A DNA stretch of 30,035 nucleotides from Pseudaeromonas sp041441555 (GCA_041441555.1 JASDSW010000019.1:1-30035); one strand, 5' to 3'; shown: positions 7,373 to 16,695, counted from the stretch's first letter. Made by a program: numbers and translations. The notes: generated from the sequence alone by a model not told the origin.

Positions 7373-10171
7373 ATGGGTCATCACATGCCGCGTTTGCAGA
7401 CCAGTCCACATGATCATCGCGCCTACCATTATTTGACCCTGGCCAATCAGCTGCGCGTCCTGCTGATCGAGGATCATAAGACTGAAAAATCGGCGGCAGC
7501 CCTCGCCGTGCAGGTCGGCCACTTCGATGATCCACTCGCACGTCAGGGGATGGCCCACTTTCTGGAGCACATGCTCTTTCTCGGCACCGAGACCTTCCCT
7601 CATCCCGGTGAGTATCAGGAGTTCATCAATCGGCATGGCGGCAGCAACAATGCCTGGACCGGAACCGAGTTCACCAACTTCTACTTCGACTTGCACCATG
7701 AGTTCTTCGCCGAAGGGCTGCATCGCTTCTCCCAGTTTTTTACCTGCCCAACCTTCGATGCCCAACTGGTCGACAAGGAACGCAACGCCATCGATTCGGA
7801 ATACCGTCTGAAGCTGCAAGACGATGTCCGCCGCTCTTATCAGGTTCATAAAGAGACCGTCAATCCGGCCCATCCCTTCGCCAAGTTCTCGGTCGGGAAC
7901 TGGGAGACCCTGGGTGATCGCCCCGACGGCTCGATCCGTGACGAACTGCTCGAGTTTTATCAGACCCATTACAGCGCCGGGCGCATGAGTCTGGTGATCC
8001 AATCCAGCGCCCCCCTGGAGCAGCAGGTAGCCTGGGCCGAGACATTTTTTGCCACCATCCCGGATCATGGCATCCCCAAGGCGCCCATCCAGATCCCGCT
8101 CTATCGCCCCGAAGATCTGAGGATCCGCATCGACATCAAGCCGATCAAGGAAAACCGCAAGCTAGTGGTCTGTTTTGCCTTGCCGACTATCGAGCCGCTC
8201 TACCGCACCAAACCCCTGACCTTTCTCAGCCACCTGCTCGGCTATGAGGGCAAGGGCAGCCTGTTTTCCTGGCTCAAGCAACAGGGTTGGGTCAATACCC
8301 TCTCCGCCGGCAGTGGGGTTGGTGGCAGCAACTTCAAGGATTTTTGCATCAGCTTCGGGCTGACTCCGGAGGGGGTTCATCATGAAGGGACCATCATTGA
8401 ACGGCTGTTTGGCTATCTGGCCCTGATCCGCGATCAAGGCGTCGAGTCCTGGCGCTACGACGAGAAGCGTCAGGTCCTCGACGCCCTGTTCCGCTTTCAT
8501 GAAGGGGGGCGCGCCATCGATAACGTCGCCCATCTGGCCGTCAACATGCATCACTATGCCCCCGAGCATGTGCTCTGCGGCGACTATCTGATGGAAGCCT
8601 TCGATCCGGCTCCTATCCATGCCATGCTGGCGCAGATGACACCAGACAACATGCGCATTCAGCTGGCCGCCCCCCATGTACAGACCGATCGCATCGCCCG
8701 CTGGTATGACACCCCCTATCGCATCCAGTCCATCGAGAGCGTCTGGTTGCGCCGTTGGCGCGCGCCGGAGAGCGTCGAGGGGCTGATGACGCTGCCGGAG
8801 GCCAACCCCTTCATCTGCGATCGCCTCGAGCCCAGGCCAGTGGCCGTTCCGCACCCGGTACCGCAATGCCTGATCGATCGCGCCGGCATCCGGATCTGGC
8901 ATCTGCAGGATGGTGAATACTCGGTCCCCAAGGGGACCCTGTTCATCGCCGTGGACAGCGAGCATGCCGTCCGCTCGCCGCGCCACATCGCACAGATGCG
9001 TCTGACGGTAGAACTGCTCATCGATCAACTCAATGAGCTGACTTACCCGGCCGAGTTGGCCGGGCTCAGTTACGACATCTACGCCCATCAGGGGGGCTTC
9101 ACGCTGCAACTTTCCGGATTCAGCAGCCGCCTGCCACGCCTGCTGGAGCTGATCCTGAAAAACCGTACCTTCGGACGGGTCGATCCGCAGCGCTTTGCCA
9201 TCATCCAGCAACAACTGCTGCAAAACTGGCAGAATCAGAACAAGGGGCGCCCCATCTCCCAGCTATTCAGCCACCTCACCTCGGTGCTGCAGCCCAATAA
9301 CCCACCGATTGAGCAGTTGATCCCGCACCTGGCCGAGCTGACCCATGCCCAGATGCCCGAATTTGTCCGTCAACTCTACAAGGCGGTTCATCTGGAGGTG
9401 CTGGCACACGGCGACTGGCTTGAAGAGGAGGTGCGCCAGGTGGCCGGGCTGCTGGAGCGTGAGCTCACCCCACTGAGCCTGCCCAGCCGGGAGACTCGCC
9501 GCCGGCTGATTGATATCAGCCAGCGGGGCACCCTGCGCCGGGAGCTGAACTGTCCTCACCAGGATTCCGCCTTGTTGATCTACTATCAGTCCCCGACCAC
9601 CCATCCCCGGGAGATCGCCTATTTCACCCTGGCCAACCATATCCTGGCTTCGACCTTTTTCCATGAGTTGCGCACCCGCCAACAACTCGGCTATGTGGTG
9701 GGCACCGGCAACCTGCCCCTCAACCGTCACCCAGGGCTCATCCTCTATGTGCAATCACCGGTGGCGGGGCCCCAGGCGCTACTCGATGCCATCGAGCTGT
9801 TCATCGACGATTTTTATCTGGTGCTGATGGAGCTCTCGGAACAGGCCTGGCAAGAGAGCAAACAGGGGCTGCTCAGCCAGTTGCAGGAAAAAGATGCCAA
9901 CCTGCGGACACGCAGCCAGCGCTTGTGGGTCAGCATCGGCAGCCGGGATTTCCAATTCGATCAGCGCGAGCGAGTCGCGGCGGCGGTGGCCGCCATGAGC
10001 CGGGCCGAGTTGATCCGTTTCTTGCGCTCCTTGCGCAGCCATCAGGCCGATCGGCTGATCCTGTGCAGCTATGGCGATGCCCACCAACAGAGCGAACGCA
10101 TCCTCGAAGGAGAAGTCATCGAGGATCTGGAAAGCTTCCAGCGTCACAGTCGCAAATATTGTCACTACTGA
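7373..10171 (+). CDS. Insulinase/pitrilysin-type zinc metallopeptidase (M16 family)
   Basis: This large M16 peptidase of 932 residues has four homologous half-domains, of which the first carries the active site. The inverted zinc motif HFLEH is at residues 62-66 (His62, Glu65, His66). A Glu at 143 in the DSEYR context stands 81 residues after the first His, the spacing of the third zinc ligand in insulinase and pitrilysin. The C-terminal half has RTRQQLGYVVGTG (9676-9714), which matches the conserved RxxxQLGY segment of the family. No signal peptide is visible, unlike periplasmic pitrilysin (PtrA), so it may work in the cytoplasm on peptides. The start is the ATG at 7373 or the ATG at 7385; neither has a strong SD. 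A 6-bp inverted repeat (GACTCA 7343-7348, TGAGTC 7363-7368) sits just before the start. The gene appears monocistronic. Confidence 0.93.
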   Translation: MGHHMPRLQTSPHDHRAYHYLTLANQLRVLLIEDHKTEKSAAALAVQVGHFDDPLARQGMAHFLEHMLFLGTETFPHPGEYQEFINRHGGSNNAWTGTEFTNFYFDLHHEFFAEGLHRFSQFFTCPTFDAQLVDKERNAIDSEYRLKLQDDVRRSYQVHKETVNPAHPFAKFSVGNWETLGDRPDGSIRDELLEFYQTHYSAGRMSLVIQSSAPLEQQVAWAETFFATIPDHGIPKAPIQIPLYRPEDLRIRIDIKPIKENRKLVVCFALPTIEPLYRTKPLTFLSHLLGYEGKGSLFSWLKQQGWVNTLSAGSGVGGSNFKDFCISFGLTPEGVHHEGTIIERLFGYLALIRDQGVESWRYDEKRQVLDALFRFHEGGRAIDNVAHLAVNMHHYAPEHVLCGDYLMEAFDPAPIHAMLAQMTPDNMRIQLAAPHVQTDRIARWYDTPYRIQSIESVWLRRWRAPESVEGLMTLPEANPFICDRLEPRPVAVPHPVPQCLIDRAGIRIWHLQDGEYSVPKGTLFIAVDSEHAVRSPRHIAQMRLTVELLIDQLNELTYPAELAGLSYDIYAHQGGFTLQLSGFSSRLPRLLELILKNRTFGRVDPQRFAIIQQQLLQNWQNQNKGRPISQLFSHLTSVLQPNNPPIEQLIPHLAELTHAQMPEFVRQLYKAVHLEVLAHGDWLEEEVRQVAGLLERELTPLSLPSRETRRRLIDISQRGTLRRELNCPHQDSALLIYYQSPTTHPREIAYFTLANHILASTFFHELRTRQQLGYVVGTGNLPLNRHPGLILYVQSPVAGPQALLDAIELFIDDFYLVLMELSEQAWQESKQGLLSQLQEKDANLRTRSQRLWVSIGSRDFQFDQRERVAAAVAAMSRAELIRFLRSLRSHQADRLILCSYGDAHQQSERILEGEVIEDLESFQRHSRKYCHY

Positions 10172-10363
10172 TCCGCTTGGCACTCGATTATCCATCCAGG
10201 GGACAAGTCCCCGTCCACCGAGTGAAACGGATCCCTCTCACAGCTCGCCATCAAGGTTTCCCCAGGGGTGGCGGCTGGCTCACAATGTCATGCGATGGCG
10301 CCTGCCCAACCACCCCTCCAGGTAGTAAGATAACGGCGTTTAAGGATGAACTAAGGCGTTGAT

Positions 10364-11320
10364 ATGTCGAGACAAGCAATAAATGCAGTACGGGCCTATC
10401 TCAATGAGCAAGTGTTGGGACAGCCTGAACTGGTCGATGGCCTGATGACGGCACTGCTCGCCGATGGGCATATTCTGGTGGAAGGCCCCCCCGGTCTGGC
10501 CAAGACCCGCGCCATCAAGATACTGGCCAACTGTATCGAGGGACGGTTTCACCGCATCCAGTTCACTCCCGATCTGCTTCCCGCCGACTTGACCGGGACC
10601 GACATCTACCGCCCCCAGGATGGCAGCTTTGTCTTCCAACCCGGTCCGCTGTTTCACCACCTGCTGCTCGCCGATGAGATCAACCGGGCGCCCGCCAAGG
10701 TGCAGAGCGCCCTGCTCGAAGCGATGGCCGAGCATCAAATTACCATCGGTCGCAAGAGCTACCAGCTCCCCGACCTGTTCCTGGTCATGGCGACCCAGAA
10801 CCCCATCGAGCAGGAGGGCACCTACCCGCTGCCGGAGGCCCAGCTCGATCGCTTCATGTTGCATCTGCAGTTGGGCTATCCCGACGCCCAAACCGAGCTG
10901 TCGATCCTGCGCCTCAACTATGCCGAATGTGCCCAACAGGCTGAGCCGACGCCGCCACGGCTGAGCCAGGAGCAACTGTTCGCCAGTCGTCAGGAGGTGC
11001 TACAGGTCAAACTGGCCCCCTCCATCGAGAGCTACATCGTCACCCTGGTGATGGCCACCCGCCGCCCCCTGGGCTACGACGCCGATCTGGCCCGCTGGCT
11101 CAGTTATGGTGCCAGCCCACGGGCCACCATGGCCATGGCCCGCTGCGCGCGGGTCCGCGCCTGGTTGCAGGGGCGCGATTTTGTCACCCCGGATGATGTC
11201 CAGGCCTGTGCCTACCCCATCTTGCGCCACCGCTTGATCCTGAGCATGGAAGCCGAGGCCGACGGCGTCGATGCCAACAAGGTGATTGCCCGCCTGCTAC
11301 AGCGAGTCGTCGTGGCATGA
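10364..11320 (+). CDS. moxR: MoxR-family AAA+ ATPase
   Basis: MoxR ATPases are cytoplasmic AAA+ chaperones that act with VWA-domain proteins in maturation of protein complexes or stress tolerance. The 318-residue product has Walker A GPPGLAKT (41-48), Walker B LLLADE (100-105) followed by INRAPAKVQSALLEAM, sensor-1 region VMATQNP, and the MoxR signature EGTYPLPEAQLDRF. The ATG has AAGG 7 nt upstream. It is the first gene of a six-gene run in which each junction overlaps, so the genes are probably transcribed together. The 192 nt before it hold no convincing -35, though TAAGAT at 10326-10331 could be a -10. Confidence 0.96.
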   Translation: MSRQAINAVRAYLNEQVLGQPELVDGLMTALLADGHILVEGPPGLAKTRAIKILANCIEGRFHRIQFTPDLLPADLTGTDIYRPQDGSFVFQPGPLFHHLLLADEINRAPAKVQSALLEAMAEHQITIGRKSYQLPDLFLVMATQNPIEQEGTYPLPEAQLDRFMLHLQLGYPDAQTELSILRLNYAECAQQAEPTPPRLSQEQLFASRQEVLQVKLAPSIESYIVTLVMATRRPLGYDADLARWLSYGASPRATMAMARCARVRAWLQGRDFVTPDDVQACAYPILRHRLILSMEAEADGVDANKVIARLLQRVVVA

Positions 11321-12201
11321 ATGATGGCATCTCGCTGAGTCTGGAGGAGCTGCTGCGTCCGCCGACACTGGCTCAACTGCTGCCGGCTCGCTTGGTGAGC
11401 GGACGCCGCACCGGCATGCATCAAGCCAGCAGCAAGGGACGGGGCATGGAGTTTGCGGAGGTTCGCCCCTACCTGTCCGGTGACGACGTGCGCAGCATCG
11501 ACTGGCGGATCACGGCGCGGACCGGCAAGCCGCACACCAAGTTGTTCCGGGAAGAGCGGGATCGCAGCGTCTATACCCTGCTCGATCTGGATCCTGGCAT
11601 GTATTTTGGCTCTCGCGGTCAGCTCAAGGCCCGATTGGCTACGATCCTGGCGGCGGCCACCGCCTGGCAGGCACTCGCCGAAGGCGACAAGGTCGGGGGA
11701 CTCATCCTGCTGGATGCCGACCCCATCCGTCACCCGCCCGCCGGTCGGCGCAAAGAGCTGCTGCTCTGGCTGCAAAAGCTGGCTCAAGCCTACCAAACCG
11801 GTCAGGCCAGGCCCGAGTGTCAGCTCAGCTTGACCGAGGGGCTGAAATTGCTGAGCCGGAGCGTGCGGCCGGGCAGTCTCATCCATGTCATCAGTGACTT
11901 CTACCGGATGAGCGAGAGCGGCTGGTTGTGGCTCAAGCGCCTGAACAAGTCCCATCAGGTCTATGGCTACCAGATCATCGACCGGCTGGAGGTACAACTG
12001 CTGGGCGAAGGGACGCTGGCCGCCGACAATGGCCGTCAACAAGGCTATCTGACCAGCCATGACCGCCAGTTTGTGCGTCATTATCAGCAGATTGGCCTGC
12101 ATCGCCAGCACGCCATCACCCGCCAGCTGCAGGAGTCCACTCGGCGCCATTACTGTCTGGATACCAGCCGCCCGGCGGCGGCACCGAAGGTGGCGTCATG
12201 A
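11317..12201 (+). CDS. DUF58 domain protein of the MoxR/Bat operon
   Basis: This 294-residue protein carries the DUF58 signature GRGMEFAEVRPYLSGDDVRSIDW followed by RITARTGKPHTKLFREERDR. That region is placed in front of a degenerate VWA-like fold (VYTLLDLDPGMYFG; later SLIHVISDFYRMSES). DUF58 proteins nearly always lie directly downstream of MoxR ATPases and are thought to be substrates or partners, but the biochemical role is not settled. The start ATGA overlaps the moxR stop by 4 nt (translational coupling). No membrane segment is evident, so it is probably cytoplasmic. Confidence 0.93.
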   Translation: MNDGISLSLEELLRPPTLAQLLPARLVSGRRTGMHQASSKGRGMEFAEVRPYLSGDDVRSIDWRITARTGKPHTKLFREERDRSVYTLLDLDPGMYFGSRGQLKARLATILAAATAWQALAEGDKVGGLILLDADPIRHPPAGRRKELLLWLQKLAQAYQTGQARPECQLSLTEGLKLLSRSVRPGSLIHVISDFYRMSESGWLWLKRLNKSHQVYGYQIIDRLEVQLLGEGTLAADNGRQQGYLTSHDRQFVRHYQQIGLHRQHAITRQLQESTRRHYCLDTSRPAAAPKVAS

Positions 12202-12650
12202 GTTACCCACTGCAGCAGTTGCGCGATATCCACCTGGGCGCCCCCCCCGCCGAGGGATGGTTCTCCGGCTATGGCAGCCTGCTGCTCGGCCTGCTGCTGG
12301 GTTGCCTGCTGGGGCTGCTGCTGTTCCGCCTCTGGCCACTGGGGCGCGCCTACTGGCAGCTGCGGCAACTGCCACAACACCCCGACCGCTTCATGGAGCA
12401 GCTCAATCTCTGGCTCAAGCGGACGGCGCTGCAACTATGGTCACGCTCCGAGGTGGCCAGCCTGCATGGGCGCGCCTGGCTCAGCTTTTTGGATCGCGCC
12501 AGTCCGTGCCAATTTTCACAATATGCCGCGCAGTGGGATGCCTGGAGCTACGGCGCCAGACCGCTGACGCCCCATGAGCGCGACGCCCTGCTGCGGGAGT
12601 GCCGCCGCTGGTTGCGCGGCCAACTGCGGAGAACCCTATGTTTTCGCTGA
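12198..12650 (+). CDS. DUF4381 domain membrane protein of the MoxR/Bat operon
   Basis: This is a 150-residue protein with one strong transmembrane segment (about residues 27-45, GSLLLGLLLGCLLGLLLFRLWPLG) after a short N-terminal part (LQQLRDIHLGAPP). A basic, helical cytoplasmic or periplasmic domain follows. Position, size and the N-terminal motif fit DUF4381, found between DUF58 and the VWA genes in proteobacterial MoxR operons. The start ATGA overlaps the DUF58 stop by 4 nt, and its own end overlaps batA by 13 nt. No enzymatic motif is visible; a scaffold role in the membrane complex is inference. Confidence 0.88.
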   Translation: MSYPLQQLRDIHLGAPPAEGWFSGYGSLLLGLLLGCLLGLLLFRLWPLGRAYWQLRQLPQHPDRFMEQLNLWLKRTALQLWSRSEVASLHGRAWLSFLDRASPCQFSQYAAQWDAWSYGARPLTPHERDALLRECRRWLRGQLRRTLCFR

Positions 12651-13600
12651 GCTGGCCCTGGCTGCTGCTGTTGCTGCCACTCCCGCTACTGGTGCGCCTA
12701 TGGCCGGCCCATCGTCAGGAGATCCAACCGCTTTACATCGCCACCTTGCCGCACCTGAGCCCGGTGGATCCGCATCGGCGTTACTCGCTGCTGCTGGTGG
12801 CTCTGCTGGCGTGGGCGGCCCTCGTTCTGGCCATCGCCCGACCGGTCTGGTTGGGGGAACCCGTGCCCCTGGAGAAGCCACACCGGGATCTGATGCTCGC
12901 CATCGATCTCTCCGACAGCATGCGCACCGTGGATATGCTGGCTCAGGGGCGGCCGGTCAACCGACTCAGCGTCGTCAAACGTCAGCTGCGACAGTTTGTC
13001 GCCCAGCGGGCCGGCGATCGCATCGGCCTCATCCTGTTCGCCGACCACGCCTATCTGATGGCGCCGTTGACCAGCGACTGGCAGACGTTGCAAAGCTTCA
13101 TCGATGAGCTGGATTTCAGCATGGCGGGCTATCTGACCTCGATTGGCGAGGCAATTGGTCTTTCCATCAAACGCTTCAGCGACGAAGGTAGCCGCCAGAA
13201 GTTGCTGATCCTGCTCAGTGATGGCCGAGATACCGTCGGCAGCCTCTCCCCCGTGGCGGCCGCCAAGCTCGCCGCCGCCCAGCAGATGAAGATTTACACC
13301 ATCGGCCTGGGCGCCGAAGTGCCGTTAGATGACCCACTGGCCAGCGGTGAGAGCAATCCGGCGGCCGATCTGGATGAAGCCACCCTGCAGCAGATCGCCA
13401 ACCTGACCGGTGGCCGCTACTTCCGCGCCCGGGATCCGGAGTCCCTGGCCGCCATCTATCAGGCCATCGATGAACTCGAGCCGATGGAAACCAGCCAACG
13501 CTTCTACCAGCCGCGGCAGGAGCTCTATCCCTATCCACTGCTGATGGCCCTGCTGCTCGGCCTGCTGCAAGTTTTTCTGGTGAGACGTCGTCATGGCTGA
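12638..13600 (+). CDS. batA: VWA-domain membrane protein (BatA-like)
   Basis: This 320-residue protein has two N-terminal transmembrane segments (about 4-23 and 50-68). A von Willebrand factor A domain follows with a complete metal-ion-dependent adhesion site (Asp90-x-Ser92-x-Ser94 in AIDLSDSM, plus a downstream LLSDGRDT), and a C-terminal transmembrane segment comes before RRRHG. The VWA domain should face the periplasm. The frame is open to a GTG at 12599, but the ATG at 12638 has GGAG 6 nt upstream and starts directly with the membrane segment, so it is preferred. It overlaps the DUF4381 gene by 13 nt and the next VWA gene by 8 nt. BatA/BatB proteins were named from an aerotolerance operon in Bacteroides; the function here is inferred from context. 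Confidence 0.93.
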   Translation: MFSLSWPWLLLLLPLPLLVRLWPAHRQEIQPLYIATLPHLSPVDPHRRYSLLLVALLAWAALVLAIARPVWLGEPVPLEKPHRDLMLAIDLSDSMRTVDMLAQGRPVNRLSVVKRQLRQFVAQRAGDRIGLILFADHAYLMAPLTSDWQTLQSFIDELDFSMAGYLTSIGEAIGLSIKRFSDEGSRQKLLILLSDGRDTVGSLSPVAAAKLAAAQQMKIYTIGLGAEVPLDDPLASGESNPAADLDEATLQQIANLTGGRYFRARDPESLAAIYQAIDELEPMETSQRFYQPRQELYPYPLLMALLLGLLQVFLVRRRHG

Positions 13601-15059
13601 TTGGACACTCCTGCGCCCTTGGTGGCTGCTGGCCCTGGGATTACCCCTTCTGCTGGTCTATTGGCACTGGCGTCAGCATCACACCGGACAAAACTTCATT
13701 CGCCAATCCATCCTGCGCTACCTGCGCGGTCAAACGCCAAGCGACGCCAAACGGCCGCACGCCCTGTGGTGGCTGTTGCCCTGGGCGCTCGGCGTCCTGG
13801 CGCTGGCAGGGCCTGCCCATCGGCAGAACGAAGCGCTCTATCAAAGCGATGAGATCTGGATCTGGATGCTGGATACCTCCCGCTCGATGCAGGCCGACGA
13901 CATTCCGCCCACACGACTGCTCAACGCCCGTTACCAACTGTTCAGTCTGCTGGAGCAGTCGCCCGGACGCCGCATCGCCCTCATCGCCTTCGCCGGGGAC
14001 GCTTATGTCATAGCCCCACCCACCGATGATCATCAGACCCTGCAGTTTCTGCTGACCGAACTGGAGCCCGAGGTGATGCCGGTCGCAGGCTCCAACCCGC
14101 AGGCCGCCGTCGAGCTGGCGTTGCGCATGGCCGAACACCATCCTGCTCGCCTGCTGCTGGTGACCGATGATCTCAACGCGCAACAGGGCCAGGCGCTCGC
14201 CTCCCGGCTGAAACGGCGCCAGATGCCTCTCGATATCCTGGCCGTCGGCTCGGAGGCTGGGGCCCCGATCCGCATGAAAGATGGTTCTCTCTTCAAGGAT
14301 CGCACCGGGCAACTGGTAGTTGCCCGCAGCAACTTCGCCGAGCTGGCCAAGCTGGCGCAAGGCAGTGGCGGCCGCCTGCTGCGCAGCGATCGCAATCCAC
14401 TCGATCTGCAACCCTTGCTGCAACCCCAGCATCAACCAGGCAGTGCCAGTGACCAGCAACAGTGGCGTCTTCAGGACTTGGGCTATTGGCTGTTACTCCC
14501 GCTCCTGCCCATGGTCCTACTCTTTCGTCGGGGCTGGTTTTTCAGCCTCTGTCTGGCTGTCTCCCTGCTGCAACCATCCGCTGGCTGGGCAGCCGATGCG
14601 ATGGAGCTCTATCAGCGTGGGGAATTCGCCGCGGCGGCCCAGGCATTTAGCGATCCGCTCTGGCAGGGAAATGCCTGGTTTCGCGCCGGTCGCTACGCCG
14701 AGGCCGCGGCCGCCTACCGACAGGTCGAGAACTCCCCCGAGGCCCTCTATAACCTGGGCAATGCCCTGGCCTATCAGCAGGACTTCCCAGCCGCTCTCGA
14801 AGCCTATAGTGCAGCCTTGCAGTTAGATCCCGAGTTGCTGGACGCCCGCTACAACCGGGCACTGGTCGAACAGTGGCTGCAGCGGCAACAGAGCCGGGCG
14901 GCCAAGTCCCCCCGAGCGCCGGCCCCCGCGAGCAAACGCGACGCAACTCCCGGCGATCTGCTCGACAAGGTCGCCGAAGAGCCTGGCAATCTGATGCGCA
15001 ATCGCCTGCGCTTGCAGCAGCAACGACGATTAAAGCAGGAGCCCACTCAGACATGGTGA
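13593..15059 (+). CDS. batB: VWA plus TPR protein (BatB-BatC fusion)
   Basis: The 488-residue product joins two modules. The first is BatB-like: two membrane segments (about 8-25 and 57-73), then a VWA domain with a complete MIDAS (Asp94-x-Ser96-x-Ser98 in LDTSRSM; LLLVTDDLN), then a hydrophobic segment at about 298-312. The second is BatC-like: a further hydrophobic stretch ending QPSAGWAADAM, then tetratricopeptide repeats (AMELYQRGEFAAAAQAF, NAWFRAGRYAEAAAAY, YNLGNALAYQQDFPAALEAYSAAL), then a Gln/Arg-rich tail. The segment before the TPRs looks like a signal peptide, as expected if a separate batC was fused in frame. It overlaps batA by 8 nt and batD by 7 nt. Confidence 0.92.
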   Translation: MADWTLLRPWWLLALGLPLLLVYWHWRQHHTGQNFIRQSILRYLRGQTPSDAKRPHALWWLLPWALGVLALAGPAHRQNEALYQSDEIWIWMLDTSRSMQADDIPPTRLLNARYQLFSLLEQSPGRRIALIAFAGDAYVIAPPTDDHQTLQFLLTELEPEVMPVAGSNPQAAVELALRMAEHHPARLLLVTDDLNAQQGQALASRLKRRQMPLDILAVGSEAGAPIRMKDGSLFKDRTGQLVVARSNFAELAKLAQGSGGRLLRSDRNPLDLQPLLQPQHQPGSASDQQQWRLQDLGYWLLLPLLPMVLLFRRGWFFSLCLAVSLLQPSAGWAADAMELYQRGEFAAAAQAFSDPLWQGNAWFRAGRYAEAAAAYRQVENSPEALYNLGNALAYQQDFPAALEAYSAALQLDPELLDARYNRALVEQWLQRQQSRAAKSPRAPAPASKRDATPGDLLDKVAEEPGNLMRNRLRLQQQRRLKQEPTQTW

Positions 15060-16594
15060 AACTACTGCCGCTATGGCTCTGCCTCTGCACACTCCCCGGT
15101 GCCGCGCTGGCACGGATTGACAGCCAGGTCGATCGGCCGCGCCTGTATCAGCAGCAGAGCGTCCTGCTAACCATCACCGCCGACGAACAGCTCGAGGTCA
15201 GCGCGCTGGATATTCGTCCGCTTTTTCAACAGTTTGTGGTGGGTGAGTTGCGTTTTGCCCAGAGTAACCAGAATGGCCGGGTGATCAGCCAATGGCAGAT
15301 CCCGCTGCTGCCGCTGGCCGCGGGCCCCCAGCAGATCCCGTCGTTGAGCGTTGCCGGAAAACCAAGCCCTGCCGTTGCGCTGAGTGTCCAGCCCGGCCGT
15401 CCGGCGCAAATCATGCCTCAACTGCTGGATGTCCGCCTGGATCGACCAGGGATCTATCCCGGCCAGGCGGCCCTCTATCAACTGGAGCTTACCCTGCCGG
15501 TGGGCATCCAGATCGATTCTGTCACCCCCCCCACCCTCGATGGCGCTCGGATCCGGCAGATCGGTGATGATCGTCTGGATGAGACGATGGAGGACGGCAA
15601 GCGGATCCGAACTCTGCACCGCAGCTACGCCATCACTCATTCCCGCCCGGGAACATACCAGCTGCAGGGGCCGTTGGTGCAGGGAGTGACCCTGGGGTCA
15701 AACGTACATCGCCCATTTTTGCAGCAAGGGCAGCCGCTCTCGCTACAGATCATGCCTCTGCCCGATGGCAGCAAGCCCGAGCTGGTGAGTCAAAAAATTC
15801 AGCTTGAGGCCCAATGGCAAACCGGCTCTGGACCATACCGGGTGGGGGATCCCCTGGTTCGTCTGCTCACCATCCGGGCATTTGGCAACACCCTGGAGCA
15901 GTTGCCGCCGCTGCCGCTGCCCGAGCTGACGGGAGTCCGTAGCTATGCCGACGGCAAGAGCCAGAGCGAGACAATCCGGCAAGGGCAATTGGTGGCCGAG
16001 CAGACGCTGCGGCAAGCCTTCATTCCGCAACAGCCAGGGCCGCTGGCTCTGCCCCCCATCACCCTCCACTGGTGGAACAGCCAGCGCCAACAGATGGAAA
16101 CGACACGCTTGGCGATGCCCCCGCTAACCATTGAGGCAGCCGTAGCGCCAACCAGCTCTCCCCTTCCCGCACCGGCGACCGATGAGAATGCTCTTCCCTG
16201 GTTGACGCTGGGCTTTGCGCTCGCCTGGGTGCTGACGCTGCTCTTCTGGTGGCGAAGCGGACGCCGCCTGCCCAAACTGCCGCACCTGCATCGGCTCAGC
16301 GATCGCTGGAGCTGGCGGCAACTCAAACGCGCACTGGATACTCAAGATCCGCAGCAGATCCACCGAGCACTCCTGCATTGGGGACGCCAACGTTGGCCGC
16401 AACTTCAGCCAACCTGTCTGGAAGTATTGCCCTGTTACCCGGATCTGCGTGGCGAGTTGGATCCATTACTGGCCGCCTGTTTTTCTGAACAAGCTTCCGC
16501 CTGGTCGGCCACGAACCTGCGCCGCGAACTCAGCCGCTGGCGGGAGAAACATCCCAAAACGGCCCAGCCACTCAACCCAGATGGACTCATTTAG
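15053..16594 (+). CDS. batD: BatD-like periplasmic membrane protein
   Basis: BatD proteins have a signal peptide, beta-rich periplasmic domains and a C-terminal membrane anchor with a short cytoplasmic tail. Here residues 1-20 (MVKLLPLWLCLCTLPGAALA) form a signal peptide with an ALA cleavage site, followed by RIDSQVDRPRLYQQQSVLLTI, the start of the first beta domain. A transmembrane segment (PWLTLGFALAWVLTLLFWW) lies near residue 385. A helical tail of about 110 residues follows. The frame extends 60 codons upstream inside the previous gene, but the ATG at 15053 is supported by the signal peptide and an AGGAG 11 nt upstream. It is the last gene of the MoxR operon; no intrinsic terminator is evident after it. 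Confidence 0.92.
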   Translation: MVKLLPLWLCLCTLPGAALARIDSQVDRPRLYQQQSVLLTITADEQLEVSALDIRPLFQQFVVGELRFAQSNQNGRVISQWQIPLLPLAAGPQQIPSLSVAGKPSPAVALSVQPGRPAQIMPQLLDVRLDRPGIYPGQAALYQLELTLPVGIQIDSVTPPTLDGARIRQIGDDRLDETMEDGKRIRTLHRSYAITHSRPGTYQLQGPLVQGVTLGSNVHRPFLQQGQPLSLQIMPLPDGSKPELVSQKIQLEAQWQTGSGPYRVGDPLVRLLTIRAFGNTLEQLPPLPLPELTGVRSYADGKSQSETIRQGQLVAEQTLRQAFIPQQPGPLALPPITLHWWNSQRQQMETTRLAMPPLTIEAAVAPTSSPLPAPATDENALPWLTLGFALAWVLTLLFWWRSGRRLPKLPHLHRLSDRWSWRQLKRALDTQDPQQIHRALLHWGRQRWPQLQPTCLEVLPCYPDLRGELDPLLAACFSEQASAWSATNLRRELSRWREKHPKTAQPLNPDGLI

Positions 16595-16678
16595 AGTCAA
16601 GACTCCAAAGCTGACGACGACTGCTGAGATATTCACCATTTTTTGCGCTGATTTTGCGCTAGATCACCTCAAAGAGGC

Positions 16679-16695
16679 GGCTGGTCTGATTTGTC
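16679..16695 (+). promoter_or_regulatory. Probable FadR operator of fadL
   Basis: GGCTGGTCTGATTTGTC matches the core of the FadR consensus (CTGGTCNGANNTG) of E. coli fad operators. It overlaps the putative -35 of the fadL promoter, so FadR binding would repress transcription until long-chain acyl-CoA releases it. The match is by eye; fadR is not in this window. Confidence 0.65.
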
